64,000 nucleotides of DNA from Dyadobacter alkalitolerans DSM 23607 (GCF_000428845.1 NZ_KE386806.1:4185-68184), one strand, 5' to 3'; positions 43,326 to 52,802 are shown, numbered from the stretch's first letter. The notes: a model not told the origin generated them from the sequence alone. Translations and numbers: made by a program.

Positions 43326-44336
43326 ATGTTCATGATTACCACAGATATTTGCATTATAGGGGCTGGCCCCGTCGGTTTGTTCGCAGTTTTTGAAGCGGGT
43401 TTATTAAAAATGCGCTGCCACTTGATTGATGCGCTTCCCGTAGTAGGAGGCCAGCTTGCCGAAATTTACCCTCAAAAGCCTATTTACGATATTCCTGGTG
43501 CGCCGGGCATTATCGCCGAAGATCTTGTCAAAAACCTGATGTTGCAGATCGAGGAGTTCAAGCCCGGGTTCACATTGGGCGAGCGCGTGGAAGCGCTCGA
43601 AAAGCAGGAAGATGAAAGCTACATTGTCCGTACGAATGAGGGAACTGCTGTGCATTGCAAAGTTGTGGTGATTGCAGCTGGACTCGGAAGCTTTGAGCCC
43701 AGAAAACCAGCCGTTGAAAAACTTGAATATTTCGAAGGCAAAGGCGTGCATTACATGGTAAAAAAACCTGAACAGTTCCGCAACCAGAACGTGGTGCTGG
43801 CGGGTGGCGGCGACTCTGCATTGGATTGGACTATTTTCCTTGCCGACATTGCCTCACGCGTAACACTGGTTCATAGGGGAGACACATTCCGAGGCGCGCC
43901 GGATTCAGCCGAAAAGGTTTTTGAGCTTGCCGAAAAAGGAAAGATTAACTTAATTCTACAATCCCAGGTAAGCAGCCTGGGCGGCAATGGTGTTCTGAAA
44001 GAAATTTCGATTACAGGCAATGATAAGAACGTAACCACCATTCCTACCGACCATTTTATCCCGCTTTTTGGATTAAGCCCCAAGCTCGGCCCGATTGCTG
44101 ACTGGAATTTGGGTGTTGAAAAATCGGCTGTTATAGTAGACACACTGGATTACTCCACCAACGTCCCGCGCATATATGCCATAGGCGACATTAACACTTA
44201 TCCGGGCAAATTAAAACTGATCCTCTGCGGTTTCCACGAGGCGGCCATTATGATGCAGAGCGCTTTTAAGTATGTGTATCCGGATCAGAAATTAAGTTTT
44301 AAATACACAACTGTCAACGGAGTTAACGCTTTTTAG
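43326..44336 (+). CDS. Thioredoxin-reductase-like ferredoxin-NAD(P)H reductase
   Basis: A 336-residue FAD enzyme that moves electrons between NAD(P)H and a ferredoxin. The FAD-binding IIGAGPVGLFAVFE, the NAD(P)-binding LAGGGDSALDW and the C-terminal IYAIGDINTYPGKL fit the thioredoxin-reductase-like FNR family. There is no CxxC redox pair, which excludes a true thioredoxin reductase. The ATG at 43332 is an alternative start two codons in. The 2Fe-2S ferredoxin gene starts two bases after its stop codon and is its clear redox partner. Confidence 0.9.
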   Translation: MFMITTDICIIGAGPVGLFAVFEAGLLKMRCHLIDALPVVGGQLAEIYPQKPIYDIPGAPGIIAEDLVKNLMLQIEEFKPGFTLGERVEALEKQEDESYIVRTNEGTAVHCKVVVIAAGLGSFEPRKPAVEKLEYFEGKGVHYMVKKPEQFRNQNVVLAGGGDSALDWTIFLADIASRVTLVHRGDTFRGAPDSAEKVFELAEKGKINLILQSQVSSLGGNGVLKEISITGNDKNVTTIPTDHFIPLFGLSPKLGPIADWNLGVEKSAVIVDTLDYSTNVPRIYAIGDINTYPGKLKLILCGFHEAAIMMQSAFKYVYPDQKLSFKYTTVNGVNAF

Positions 44337-44338
44337 TC

Positions 44339-44662
44339 ATGATAAATATTCAAGTAGAAGATAACAACGGGGACCGTCAGGAGCTGGAAGTGCCTGTGGA
44401 TATGGGACTCAACCTGATGGAAATGCTTAAAGCATATGAATACGACATTCAGGCAACGTGCGGCGGCATGGGATTGTGTGCAACCTGCCACATTGCCGTG
44501 CTGGAAGGAGGAGAAGGCTTGCCCGAACTGAACGACAATGAACTGGAAACACTGGACACCTTGCCAGACGCCGAATCGAACAGCCGCCTGGCCTGTCAGC
44601 TACGCTGCAATGATCAGATGAACGGACTGGTGATCCGGTTGAAAGCCTTACAAGAAGCGTAA
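44339..44662 (+). CDS. Adrenodoxin-type 2Fe-2S ferredoxin
   Basis: A 107-residue electron carrier. Cluster ligands are visible in ATCGGMGLCATCH (C-x5-C-x2-C) and later in LACQLRC. The spacing is that of adrenodoxin/Fdx-type ferredoxins. It starts two bases after the ferredoxin-reductase gene and ends before a strong terminator, so the operon has two genes. The downstream electron acceptor (a P450, Fe-S assembly or an oxygenase) is not in the window. Confidence 0.92.
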   Translation: MINIQVEDNNGDRQELEVPVDMGLNLMEMLKAYEYDIQATCGGMGLCATCHIAVLEGGEGLPELNDNELETLDTLPDAESNSRLACQLRCNDQMNGLVIRLKALQEA

Positions 44663-44697
44663 TTCAAGGTTATAGAATTTTGGAATATAGTGCATAA

Positions 44698-44727
44698 ACC
44701 TTCGCTTTAATAAAGCGGAGGTTTTTT
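44698..44727 (+). terminator. Terminator of the reductase-ferredoxin operon
   Basis: ACCTTCGCTTT (44698-44708) pairs with AAAGCGGAGGT (44712-44722) with one wobble around a 3-base loop, followed by six T. Confidence 0.85.
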
Positions 44728-44754
44728 AAAAAAATCGCCATTAAATGTATGTTT

Positions 44755-44788
44755 TTTGCTCGCGCCATCGGTCATTTTGGTACTTTTG
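44755..44788 (+). promoter_or_regulatory. Promoter of the Anbu-type peptidase gene
   Basis: TTTG at 44755-44758, a 22-base spacer and TACTTTTG at 44781-44788; a leader of about 70 bases precedes the ATG at 44864. The gene therefore has its own promoter after the upstream terminator. Confidence 0.6.
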
Positions 44789-44863
44789 AGCGTATTTAAT
44801 CTCGTTGAAGCCGCTTATGACCATTTCAGAACGGCGATTCGGGCGATTTAATTTTAGTAGATA

Positions 44864-45586
44864 ATGACTTATTGTTTAGGGATAAAAGTAAAAGAAGGGC
44901 TTGTGGCATTGGCCGACACCCGCATTACAGCTGGCACCAATACGACTGTAAAAAAGAAAATGTATGTAACGCAGAAGGATAATTATTCACTTTTTATCAT
45001 GACCAGCGGACTGCGTTCCGTGCGGGATAAGGCGGTGCATTATTTTGAAGAGCTGATCAGCGAGGGCGTTGTTTATAACAAGCTTTACAAAGCTGTGAAT
45101 GCATTCGGAGAGCAGATCAAGCGCGTTGCAGAAGAGGATAGGGCATCGCTGGAACGTGCAGGATTGAAGTTTAACCTGAACACCATCGTTGGTGGACAAT
45201 TGAAGGACGATACGGATCACAAACTGTTCCTGCTTTATTCCGAAGGGAACTGGGTGGAACTCGACGAAGGTTCACCTTATGTGATAATCGGAAACTCCGG
45301 CCAGGGAAAAGCCATCCTGAACCGCGTGTTGAACGGCGAATCCACGATGAAGCAGGCCTTGAAAGCTGGTTTCCTCTCGTTTGACTCGACGCGCGTTAGT
45401 AATAATGATGTGGATTTTCCCATTGACGTGGTCCTTTACAAAAAGGACAGCTTCAAGATCGTTGAACACCGATACGAAAAAAAGGACCTGGAACAGATCT
45501 CAGACATCTGGGCCGATAAGCTGAAACAGGCGCTCGACGACATTCCGGAAGAATGGATGGATCAGAGTTTCGAGAAAATAGTATAA
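44864..45586 (+). CDS. Anbu-type proteasome-related peptidase
   Basis: A 240-residue Ntn-hydrolase resembling Anbu, a bacterial relative of proteasome beta subunits and HslV. After removal of Met1, Thr2 would be the catalytic N-terminal threonine (MTYCLGIKVKEGLVALADTR). D18 corresponds to catalytic Asp17, and a Lys cluster at 30-32 lies at the catalytic-lysine position. The GNSGQGKAILNRVL segment is also family-like. Anbu genes often sit with transglutaminase, alpha-E and ATP-grasp genes; none is adjacent here. The gene has its own promoter and terminator. Confidence 0.85.
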   Translation: MTYCLGIKVKEGLVALADTRITAGTNTTVKKKMYVTQKDNYSLFIMTSGLRSVRDKAVHYFEELISEGVVYNKLYKAVNAFGEQIKRVAEEDRASLERAGLKFNLNTIVGGQLKDDTDHKLFLLYSEGNWVELDEGSPYVIIGNSGQGKAILNRVLNGESTMKQALKAGFLSFDSTRVSNNDVDFPIDVVLYKKDSFKIVEHRYEKKDLEQISDIWADKLKQALDDIPEEWMDQSFEKIV

Positions 45587-45624
45587 ACAACAAAGGCTGC
45601 CCATTTGAGCAGCCTTTGTTGTTT
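45585..45624. terminator. Bidirectional terminator between Anbu and the RND/MMPL gene
   Basis: AAACAACAAAGGCTGC (45585-45600) and GCAGCCTTTGTTGTTT (45609-45624) form a perfect 16-base-pair stem with an 8-base loop between two convergent genes. It begins inside the Anbu stop codon. Confidence 0.85.
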
Positions 45625-45671
45625 ATAAGGTCATTGAAAATTTATAAAGGGAATATTCGCGAAGCCGAACA

Positions 45672-47993
45672 TTATGTAGGCCTCACATTCTTACCTTGGC
45701 GCTTAGCGATGGAAAGAAGCAACGCGGGCAATAGAATAAGATTGGTGCACATGGCAACCAGCAGGGTAATGGAAACCATCACACCCATTGCCGCCGTTCC
45801 TCCGAAGCTGGACGCTGCGAAAATAGAAAATCCGCAGAACAAGATCACAGCCGTGTAAATCATGCTTAGCCCAGTTCCGAAAAGGGATTGCGTTACAGCC
45901 TGTGACGGCGTAAGGCCATTCTTGTGCAACTCCTCGCGATATCTCGTCAGGAAATAGACAGTTCCGTCCGACGCAATGCCGAATGTAATACTGAAAATCA
46001 AAATAGTGGTTGGCTTAAAATAAATGCCGAAGTAACCCATAATCCCGGCTGTAAGGGCTAATGGAATCAAACAAGGCAGTTTAGAAAGCAAAATGATCGG
46101 AATAGACCTGAAAAGCACCATGCCGACAATGGCGATCAGAACGATCGCGATCAGCAAGCTTTCATACAGATTGCTAAGCAGATAATCATTGCTTTTAAGG
46201 AAAACCAAACTATGACCCGTAAGGCTCACTTTATATTTCTCAGGGCTGAATATGGAATCCACTTTGGGACGGATCTTTTGCATCAGCTCCTTAATGCGCT
46301 CAGAACCAACGTCGGCCATCTGAAAACTGACACGCGTAACGCTTTTATCTTTGCTCAAAAACGCATTCAACTGCTTCGCCGCACCCTGCTGATCTTGTAC
46401 GTAACCGGTAAGCTTATTCAGTTCCAGAACGCCCGGTAATGCATAATATTTAGCATCGCCGCCCCGGTAAGATTGGTATAAAAACCTTGAAGCTTCCACC
46501 ACAGAAAGCGGTTTAGAAAACTCAGGAAACTTGGCCATTTCATTCTGAAAAGCCTTTATTTTATAGAGCACTTCGGCCTGGTCAGCGAAAATTCCGTTTG
46601 GCTGTTTGGTATCGATCATCACTTCAAACGGCAGCACACCATTGAAGTTTTTCTCAAAAAATCTCAAATCCGTGTAAACGACATCTTTCTTGGGAAGGTC
46701 ATCAACAACGTAACCGATTGTCTTGATTTTCGTCATCCCAAAAGCCGAAATAACGATCAGCACAACCATCGCCATGTAAATTTCTTTACGGTGATTGTGC
46801 ACCAGGTAATCGATCTTTCTGAGGAAACCGGACGCCCATTTTCCATCGAGATGCTTCAAATGGCGCGCTTTTGGAACGCTCATATAATGCAATGTGATCG
46901 GCAAAAGCAGCAAGCAAAGCACATAAGTAGCCATCACACTGATCGCCGCTACAACGCCGAATTCAACAAGCAGAATGCTGTTTGTAAAGTAAAACACACC
47001 AAATCCAATTGCAGTGGTCATGTTGGCAAGGAACGTCGATAAGCCGATCTGCCGGATCATTTCCAGCAGAGCTTCGTCTTTATTACTATGCGATCTGAGC
47101 TCTGCCTGGTATTTATTGATTAAAAAGACGCAGTTAGGAACACCGATTACGATCAAAAGCGGTGGAAGAAGGCCGGTAAGTGCAGTGATTTTGTAGTTAA
47201 AAAGGTGCAAAATCCCAACAGAAAAGACGACGCCGATCAGCACCACAACTATGGATAACAATGTTAGTCTGAGCGACCTGAAAAATGCCCAAAGGATCAG
47301 TAATGTCACAAAAACGGCCAGTCCCATGAACAATTCCATTTCGCCGGAGATCTTTTTCATGTTCACCGTGCGGATATAAGGCATCCCGGAATAATGCAGG
47401 TCCGCCTGATATTTCGTCCCGAATTCTTCGGCCATCGCTTCAATGTCGCTGACAATGGTAAGCCTGCGCTTTGAATTCAGTTCTTTGTCGTTGAATGTTA
47501 CAACGATGAGCGTTGCATTGGTTTTACTATTGAGGACCAGTCCTTCGTAAATCGGCAGGTTGGCGATTTCTCTCTGAATGCTGTCTGCTTCAGCCTGCGT
47601 GGATGGAATTTGCTTTATAACCGGCGCGACATCAAACTTTCGGAGGCTGTCATTGCGGTTGATCTTGTAGACATTAGCAAGTGAAAGCACATTTTTGATG
47701 CCCTCGGTGTCCTTGATGCGCTGGGTTAGCTTGCACCAGTCGCGAAATTTATTGATCTCAAAAAGCTGCGGATCCTGCCAGCCGATCACCATCACGCTGC
47801 CATCTTCTCCGAATAGTTTTCTGAAATCCTGATATTCTTTTTCAACCGGATCGTTGGAAGGCAATATCCGTGCAAAATTATAAGAGAGTTCGATCTTGCT
47901 GGCCTGATATGCCATGAAAACCGTTGAAACAAACACCAGTGCAACCCACAAAAGCCGGTAGCGGATAATGTAAGTTGCTATTTTATTCCACAT
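45672..47993 (-). CDS. MMPL/RND-family transporter permease
   Basis: A 773-residue inner-membrane protein with the RND half-repeat layout: one helix, a ~170-residue periplasmic loop, five helices, then the same again. Helix-rich blocks near residues 220-370 (TALTGLLPPLLIVIGVPNCV) and 610-770 (GIASDGTVYFLTRYREEL) form two sterol-sensing-type domains. MMPL proteins export lipids, hopanoids or similar hydrophobic molecules using the proton gradient. No adaptor or outer-membrane channel gene is adjacent. Starts 118 bases after the methyltransferase gene, with a possible -7 element between. Confidence 0.87.
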   Translation of the reverse strand: MWNKIATYIIRYRLLWVALVFVSTVFMAYQASKIELSYNFARILPSNDPVEKEYQDFRKLFGEDGSVMVIGWQDPQLFEINKFRDWCKLTQRIKDTEGIKNVLSLANVYKINRNDSLRKFDVAPVIKQIPSTQAEADSIQREIANLPIYEGLVLNSKTNATLIVVTFNDKELNSKRRLTIVSDIEAMAEEFGTKYQADLHYSGMPYIRTVNMKKISGEMELFMGLAVFVTLLILWAFFRSLRLTLLSIVVVLIGVVFSVGILHLFNYKITALTGLLPPLLIVIGVPNCVFLINKYQAELRSHSNKDEALLEMIRQIGLSTFLANMTTAIGFGVFYFTNSILLVEFGVVAAISVMATYVLCLLLLPITLHYMSVPKARHLKHLDGKWASGFLRKIDYLVHNHRKEIYMAMVVLIVISAFGMTKIKTIGYVVDDLPKKDVVYTDLRFFEKNFNGVLPFEVMIDTKQPNGIFADQAEVLYKIKAFQNEMAKFPEFSKPLSVVEASRFLYQSYRGGDAKYYALPGVLELNKLTGYVQDQQGAAKQLNAFLSKDKSVTRVSFQMADVGSERIKELMQKIRPKVDSIFSPEKYKVSLTGHSLVFLKSNDYLLSNLYESLLIAIVLIAIVGMVLFRSIPIILLSKLPCLIPLALTAGIMGYFGIYFKPTTILIFSITFGIASDGTVYFLTRYREELHKNGLTPSQAVTQSLFGTGLSMIYTAVILFCGFSIFAASSFGGTAAMGVMVSITLLVAMCTNLILLPALLLSIAKRQGKNVRPT

Positions 47994-48022
47994 AATAGAT
48001 TAGTCAGTTCCACAAAAAGGTG

Positions 48023-48030
48023 CAAATATA
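48023..48030 (-). promoter_or_regulatory. Putative -7 element for the MMPL/RND gene
   Basis: Reads TATATTTG on the minus strand, 29 bases before the ATG at 47993. The -33 region is poorly conserved. Confidence 0.45.
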
Positions 48031-48111
48031 CGGACAGGGAAGCGAAAGTGAGACTTTTCACGAGATATATCCGGCTTTGAAGATGTTTACAAAAGACGAT
48101 CCAATTGACAT

Positions 48112-49305
48112 TTAGTGACTTTGCAAACCGGCAATTTTTTCGAGATGATGGTAACCGATGCCAAAATACTGCTTGGCCTCCTGAATCTTTTGTAGTATTC
48201 CCGCCTGATCCGCCATGTTACGCTTGTCTTTTGTGCCAACGATCAGGACATTTTTCGGCGTGTGGGCGTCAGAAATGAATTCAAAAACTTTGGTTTTATA
48301 TCCGAAATATTCCAGGACCAATGCCCGGATCCCGTCCGTAACCATTTCAGCCTGCCGTTCAAGGAATATCCCGTATCGGGTAAGAAACTGAATATCGTTC
48401 CCGGTTTTGCTTTTTTCCATTTCCCGGCGGATCTGTTTGTGACAACAAGGCGCCACAACGATCAGGTCTGCGCCGGCGAAAATGCCTTTGAAGATGGCAT
48501 CGTCCGTGGCTGTGTCACATGCATGAAGCGCAATGAGAAGATTGACGCCCTTGCTGTCAAAATTGTCAATTGTCCCTTCCTCAAAATGCAGATTTTCAAA
48601 GTTTGAATGCTGCGCGATCTCGTTGCATAATGCCACAAGGTCCTGCCGAAATTCCACACCCGTAACATGCGCGTCGACATGCAGGACATTTTTCAGATAA
48701 TCGTAAAGGGCGAATGTGAGATAACCCTTTCCTGAGCCCATATCGGCCACATTGAGCTGCTTATCGGTAGGTATTTCCTTGATCAGCGCGCTGAGAATTT
48801 CAATGTAATGATTGATCTGCCTAAACTTATCCTGCGCCTTTTTGAAAACATTCCCGTCTTTGTCGGTAATGTTCAGCTCATGCAAATAGATTTTATTCTC
48901 GCTGCTGATCAGCCGGCTCTTACTGTGGTCGTGTTCTGGGAGAGGCACTTCTTTGGTATCGGTAACTTTCTTTTTGAGGGTGATTTTGTTGTTTTTCAAA
49001 ATCTCGAATTGCAATTCTTCCGCTTCGGTGACGAGCGTAGCAATGTGGAAATCATTTGCAATAAGCGTTTCAAAAAGTATTCTGGTTTCGTCCAGACTGT
49101 AATTTTTGACAATGTCCCTTGTTTTGTATCGGTAAGTAAAACTGAACTTCTCCTCCTTTTTGATCAAAACCCTCCTCACATAGATGTTTTTCAGGTTCAC
49201 CTCTGTTCCCTGGTAATTCCCCAGAGAGAGCTTTATAAAGGAATTGTTTGAAATACTCTGTTCAAATGCGTTAATAAATTCTTCTACTCTTGGCAAAATA
49301 TTCAT
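48112..49305 (-). CDS. Class I SAM-dependent methyltransferase (METTL25/GSTCD-like)
   Basis: A 397-residue protein. The Rossmann domain starts near residue 183 with NVADMGSGKGYLTFALYDYL; LLIALHACDTATD and VAPCCHKQIRRE follow, a combination seen in the Methyltransf_32 type shared with eukaryotic GSTCD and METTL25. The N-terminal ~150 residues are a separate domain rich in strands. The target (RNA or protein) is unknown. It lies 21 bases after the TPR kinase gene on the same strand, so they may share a transcript. Confidence 0.8.
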   Translation of the reverse strand: MNILPRVEEFINAFEQSISNNSFIKLSLGNYQGTEVNLKNIYVRRVLIKKEEKFSFTYRYKTRDIVKNYSLDETRILFETLIANDFHIATLVTEAEELQFEILKNNKITLKKKVTDTKEVPLPEHDHSKSRLISSENKIYLHELNITDKDGNVFKKAQDKFRQINHYIEILSALIKEIPTDKQLNVADMGSGKGYLTFALYDYLKNVLHVDAHVTGVEFRQDLVALCNEIAQHSNFENLHFEEGTIDNFDSKGVNLLIALHACDTATDDAIFKGIFAGADLIVVAPCCHKQIRREMEKSKTGNDIQFLTRYGIFLERQAEMVTDGIRALVLEYFGYKTKVFEFISDAHTPKNVLIVGTKDKRNMADQAGILQKIQEAKQYFGIGYHHLEKIAGLQSH

Positions 49306-49326
49306 GGATGGGGATGCTCTTGTTCG

Positions 49327-51120
49327 TTAAATCAGGGTCTTCGGGATTTCAATGTCAACTTTCAGTCCCTTGGGCTGCTGACTGATGATCTGCACTTTCC
49401 CGCGCAGACTTTCTACTCGGTTCTTCACATTTTTCAGCCCTACACCTTGCCGCGAAGGCTCCACCATGCCATTGCCATTGTCAATGATAGTCAGGTGAAT
49501 GTTCTTGTTTTCGGTGAGGTTAATGCTTGCCTTGTTCGCGCCGGAATGCTTGATAATGTTGTTGGTGAGTTCCAGAACAATGCTGTAAAGCTCAAATTCC
49601 GTCTTGTTATTCAAACGATGCGACATGCCTGAAACGTTAAAACTGAATTCAATATTCTTGTTCTCGTTCATCTTGTCAATCAGCCGGTGCATTGCCATAA
49701 CGAGCCCGTGCTCTTCCAGTTCGGCCGGCATCAGGTTGTGCGACAGGCTGCGCACTTCCCGGTAAGCTGCGCCTACCATCTGATGTACGCTTTCATAGAT
49801 TTTTTGCTCTTCCGGTGAAAGCACTTTTTTATCAATACCAAACAAATACCAGTTCAATGAGGCAAGCGTTCCACCGAGGTTGTCGTGCAGTTCGGCTGCA
49901 ACGCGTTTACGTTCAATCGCTTGCCCACGTGCCATCGCCTCGCTGATCTCCGCATTCTTCCTGCGCAGTTTCTTGTTGTTAAACCAGAGAAATGCAGCAA
50001 ATGCGATGATCAGACATGAAAATCCGATCAGAAAACGCTGCACAATGCGCTGCTCGGCAATGATCTTATTTTGAATTTGCGAGTCCATGATCTGATTGTC
50101 ATAGCTCAGCTGAAACATGGTGTATTGTCTCTGAACATATTCCGTATGCAGCATACGCCGGTTGAAGATCACTTTCTCCATGTAATCCAGCGCTTCACGG
50201 AACATTTTCTTGTTCTTATAGGCCCGCGCGAGCGATAGTAACGCCCAGTTGGTCTGCTGCGAAGAATGGAATATTGTCGAATAATCCAGCGCGCGTGCGG
50301 CGGTTGTGATCGCCAGCTCGTTCTGATTGCTCAGGCAATAAATGTTGGCCAGGTCATTCAGTACGTTAAGCTCCCCGTAACGGTTGTTTATTTTCTGAAA
50401 CAGCACAAGCGAGCGTTTCAGCAAATCCTCCGCTTGTTCGCGTTCTTTCCGGATGACGTGCAGGTAGCCCCGGTTTTGGAGCACCGTAGCCCGGCCCCAA
50501 TCGGAGTTCATTTTATCAAAAAGCGCATAAGCCCGGTCGTAATAAGGGATAGCCTCTGCGAAGAGGCTTTTTTCGCGGTAAGAATTTCCCAGCGCATTGA
50601 TGCAAGTCGCAGCCGAGCTGTCTTCGCCAAGTTCTTCAAAAATGGCGATGGCCTGCCGGTAATTTATTTGTGCCGAATCCCACTGACGGTATTCGGAATA
50701 GCTCTCGGCCAGAAAAAACTTTGAGTAGGCCGTGTAAAACGGCAGGTCTTTGGACAGTGACATGGTTTCGTTAGAGAGCTCGCGGAGCACGTCATAACTG
50801 CCATCCATTAAATAGTAAGTGCTCAATAAGTTGTATGCCAGTATTTTACCTTTGCTCCACCGGTGTTTTTGTGAAAGTCTTAACACATGTTTGGAATAAA
50901 ACATGGCCTTTTCAGCATCCTGAAACAAATATTCTTTCGCGAACCGGTGATATTTTAAGATCAGGACTGTGTCTTCTGCAAAACCCTCGACGGGTACAGA
51001 TTCAACGACGTCTTTCTTTGCACCAACACTATCATTATGATCAGAAACAGAAGTACAACGACTCCCGCTTACCAGCGTTGCCAAAGACAAAATCGTTAAT
51101 AGTCTGTACAAATTACCCAT
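49327..51120 (-). CDS. TPR-repeat sensor histidine kinase (HisKA_3 type)
   Basis: A 597-residue protein. The N-terminus looks like a signal or lipoprotein segment (LATLVSGSRC). Residues ~45-330 are tetratricopeptide repeats exposed to the periplasm (for example SLFAEAIPYYDRAYALFDKM). One transmembrane helix (FLIGFSCLIIAFAAFLWF) precedes a HisKA_3 dimerisation domain with the phospho-His in AAELHDNLGGTLASL and a C-terminal HATPase (DNGNGM, GVGLKNVKNR). NarX/LytS-like kinases of this design usually pair with a LuxR-type regulator; none is adjacent, so it is an orphan here. Confidence 0.88.
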   Translation of the reverse strand: MGNLYRLLTILSLATLVSGSRCTSVSDHNDSVGAKKDVVESVPVEGFAEDTVLILKYHRFAKEYLFQDAEKAMFYSKHVLRLSQKHRWSKGKILAYNLLSTYYLMDGSYDVLRELSNETMSLSKDLPFYTAYSKFFLAESYSEYRQWDSAQINYRQAIAIFEELGEDSSAATCINALGNSYREKSLFAEAIPYYDRAYALFDKMNSDWGRATVLQNRGYLHVIRKEREQAEDLLKRSLVLFQKINNRYGELNVLNDLANIYCLSNQNELAITTAARALDYSTIFHSSQQTNWALLSLARAYKNKKMFREALDYMEKVIFNRRMLHTEYVQRQYTMFQLSYDNQIMDSQIQNKIIAEQRIVQRFLIGFSCLIIAFAAFLWFNNKKLRRKNAEISEAMARGQAIERKRVAAELHDNLGGTLASLNWYLFGIDKKVLSPEEQKIYESVHQMVGAAYREVRSLSHNLMPAELEEHGLVMAMHRLIDKMNENKNIEFSFNVSGMSHRLNNKTEFELYSIVLELTNNIIKHSGANKASINLTENKNIHLTIIDNGNGMVEPSRQGVGLKNVKNRVESLRGKVQIISQQPKGLKVDIEIPKTLI

Positions 51121-51287
51121 AGACTAAACTGCCGCTACGGGTAAAACAGGCCACCAGAAGCAGCAATTGTAGGTTTTCATATAGGTCGTCGAGTGTGGAT
51201 TGGAGATCCAAAGATAAAAAGTAATTATAAAAGCGCAGGACTATCTGGCCTTAAAAGTGTTGAATGTGGTATATTTCCTGCAAAAAA

Positions 51288-51911
51288 TTACAATTTACTT
51301 ATAAAAGGGTTGTCTTTAATATAAAATCGGTAAAGCAGCTCCTTACCGACATTGATTCCAATGCGTACAGACGATTCGATTGCAAGATCCTGCACTTCCC
51401 GATCCTGAATGTACAGCGGTCCGCCAGTCAATAATATGTTGTTGTGCAACGATCTTTCTATGCCCATAGCCCTTGCCAGATTTCCCGGACCTTTGCACAA
51501 CTCATTTACTTTCAACTGCTTTGTGCGGATTTTCGGAGCCGTCTTGCCTGGGATCAGCGAACGGCGCAATTCCATCAGCTCAATGCCTTTTACAGGCTGC
51601 AATGCGCGGATCAGCACCGCCTCGCCAATACCTTCCTGGTTGCTGACCACATTAAAACATTCGTACATACCGTAGATCAGATATACGTAGCTTGTGCCTG
51701 CAATCCCGTACATGGGTTCCGTACGCGTCGTGCGCCTATTGTATGCGTGACAGGCAGGATCGTTGGAAAGATAAGCTTCGGTTTCAACGATGATCCCGCT
51801 GGTAACGCCATCCGGACTTTCATGCACGAGCTCGCAGCCCAGTAATTTCGCTGCCAGCGAGCGCGTGTCATAAGCAGCGTAAAAGGATAATGGCAGTATG
51901 CTTTCCGGCAC
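51288..51911 (-). CDS. DNA-3-methyladenine glycosylase (AAG/MPG family)
   Basis: A 207-residue base-excision repair enzyme that removes alkylated purines from DNA. DTRSLAAKLLGCELVHE, the catalytic-glutamate segment VETEAYLSNDPACHA, MYGIAGTSYVYLIYGMY, and CKGPGNLARAMGI are characteristic of the human AAG-like family. Length is usual. It starts three bases after the yicC stop codon, so both are in one transcript. The 167-base gap after its stop codon, before the TPR kinase, holds nothing I can identify. Confidence 0.92.
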   Translation of the reverse strand: MPESILPLSFYAAYDTRSLAAKLLGCELVHESPDGVTSGIIVETEAYLSNDPACHAYNRRTTRTEPMYGIAGTSYVYLIYGMYECFNVVSNQEGIGEAVLIRALQPVKGIELMELRRSLIPGKTAPKIRTKQLKVNELCKGPGNLARAMGIERSLHNNILLTGGPLYIQDREVQDLAIESSVRIGINVGKELLYRFYIKDNPFISKL

Positions 51912-51914
51912 CGG

Positions 51915-52802
51915 TTAGATAATGTTCATAGTTTGTTCCTTGATCTTTTCCAGCTCATCCTTCATTTGAACAACCAAATGCTGGATCGTCGCATCATTCG
52001 CTTTCGAGCCGATTGTATTGATCTCACGGCCAATTTCCTGTGCTATGAAGTTCAGCTTTTTGCCGTTGCTTTCAGGTGATTGCAATGTTTCGGTAAAGTA
52101 GGTTAGGTGGTTCGCAAGCCTGATTTTCTCTTCCGAAATGTCAAATTTCTCTACATAATAGATCAATTCCTGCTCAAATCGGTTGGTATCAAAGTTATCA
52201 TCCGCCAGAAGCTCCCTGATCTGCTTTTCAAGCCGCTCGCGCACAGCCGGAATTCTTAATTTGTCTTGCTCGGAAACGCTGTTCAGCAAAGTTTGAATGG
52301 TATTAATGTACTCTGTGAATTTGTCAGAGGTCATTTTCCCTTCCTGCTCCCTGAAAACCGAACATTTGCGGATTGCTTCCATTACGGCCACTTTGATCTG
52401 CGTCCAGTCATTTTCTTTGCTGGAATCATCAACCGTGTCGTTATTATAGGCATTAGGCATTTGCAACGCAATACGGAACAATTCCGTAAAATCCGGAATG
52501 AACCCAATGGTAGACGCAGTATCAGAAAGGTCTGTATAGTAGGCATTTACCAGCGCTCTGTTAACAGAAGTTGAAGCAACTGTTTTTCCAACCGGCTGAA
52601 CTGTTAATGTAAACTCAACCTTACCGCGTTCAAGCGACTGAGTAAGCAAGTTGCGGATCTCGATTTCGCGTTCAGAAAACTGTCTTGGAATGCGGCAATA
52701 AATGTCAAGAAACTTGGAATTCAGCGTTTTTATCTCAACCGTAACATTTATGGAATCGGATTCGATGTTGGATACACCGTATCCGGTCATTGATTTCAAC
52801 AT
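51915..52802 (-). CDS. yicC: YicC-family endoribonuclease
   Basis: A 295-residue protein with the YicC/YloC N-terminus MLKSMTGYGVSN, the SKFLDIYCRIPRQFSERE stretch, and the C-terminal EIGREINTIGSKAND region of the DUF1732 part. YicC/YloC proteins are metal-dependent ring-shaped endoribonucleases, and their genes often sit near gmk; here the neighbours are the MPG glycosylase (3-base gap) and pdxA (59-base gap). Cytoplasmic; likely in RNA turnover. Confidence 0.9.
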   Translation of the reverse strand: MLKSMTGYGVSNIESDSINVTVEIKTLNSKFLDIYCRIPRQFSEREIEIRNLLTQSLERGKVEFTLTVQPVGKTVASTSVNRALVNAYYTDLSDTASTIGFIPDFTELFRIALQMPNAYNNDTVDDSSKENDWTQIKVAVMEAIRKCSVFREQEGKMTSDKFTEYINTIQTLLNSVSEQDKLRIPAVRERLEKQIRELLADDNFDTNRFEQELIYYVEKFDISEEKIRLANHLTYFTETLQSPESNGKKLNFIAQEIGREINTIGSKANDATIQHLVVQMKDELEKIKEQTMNII

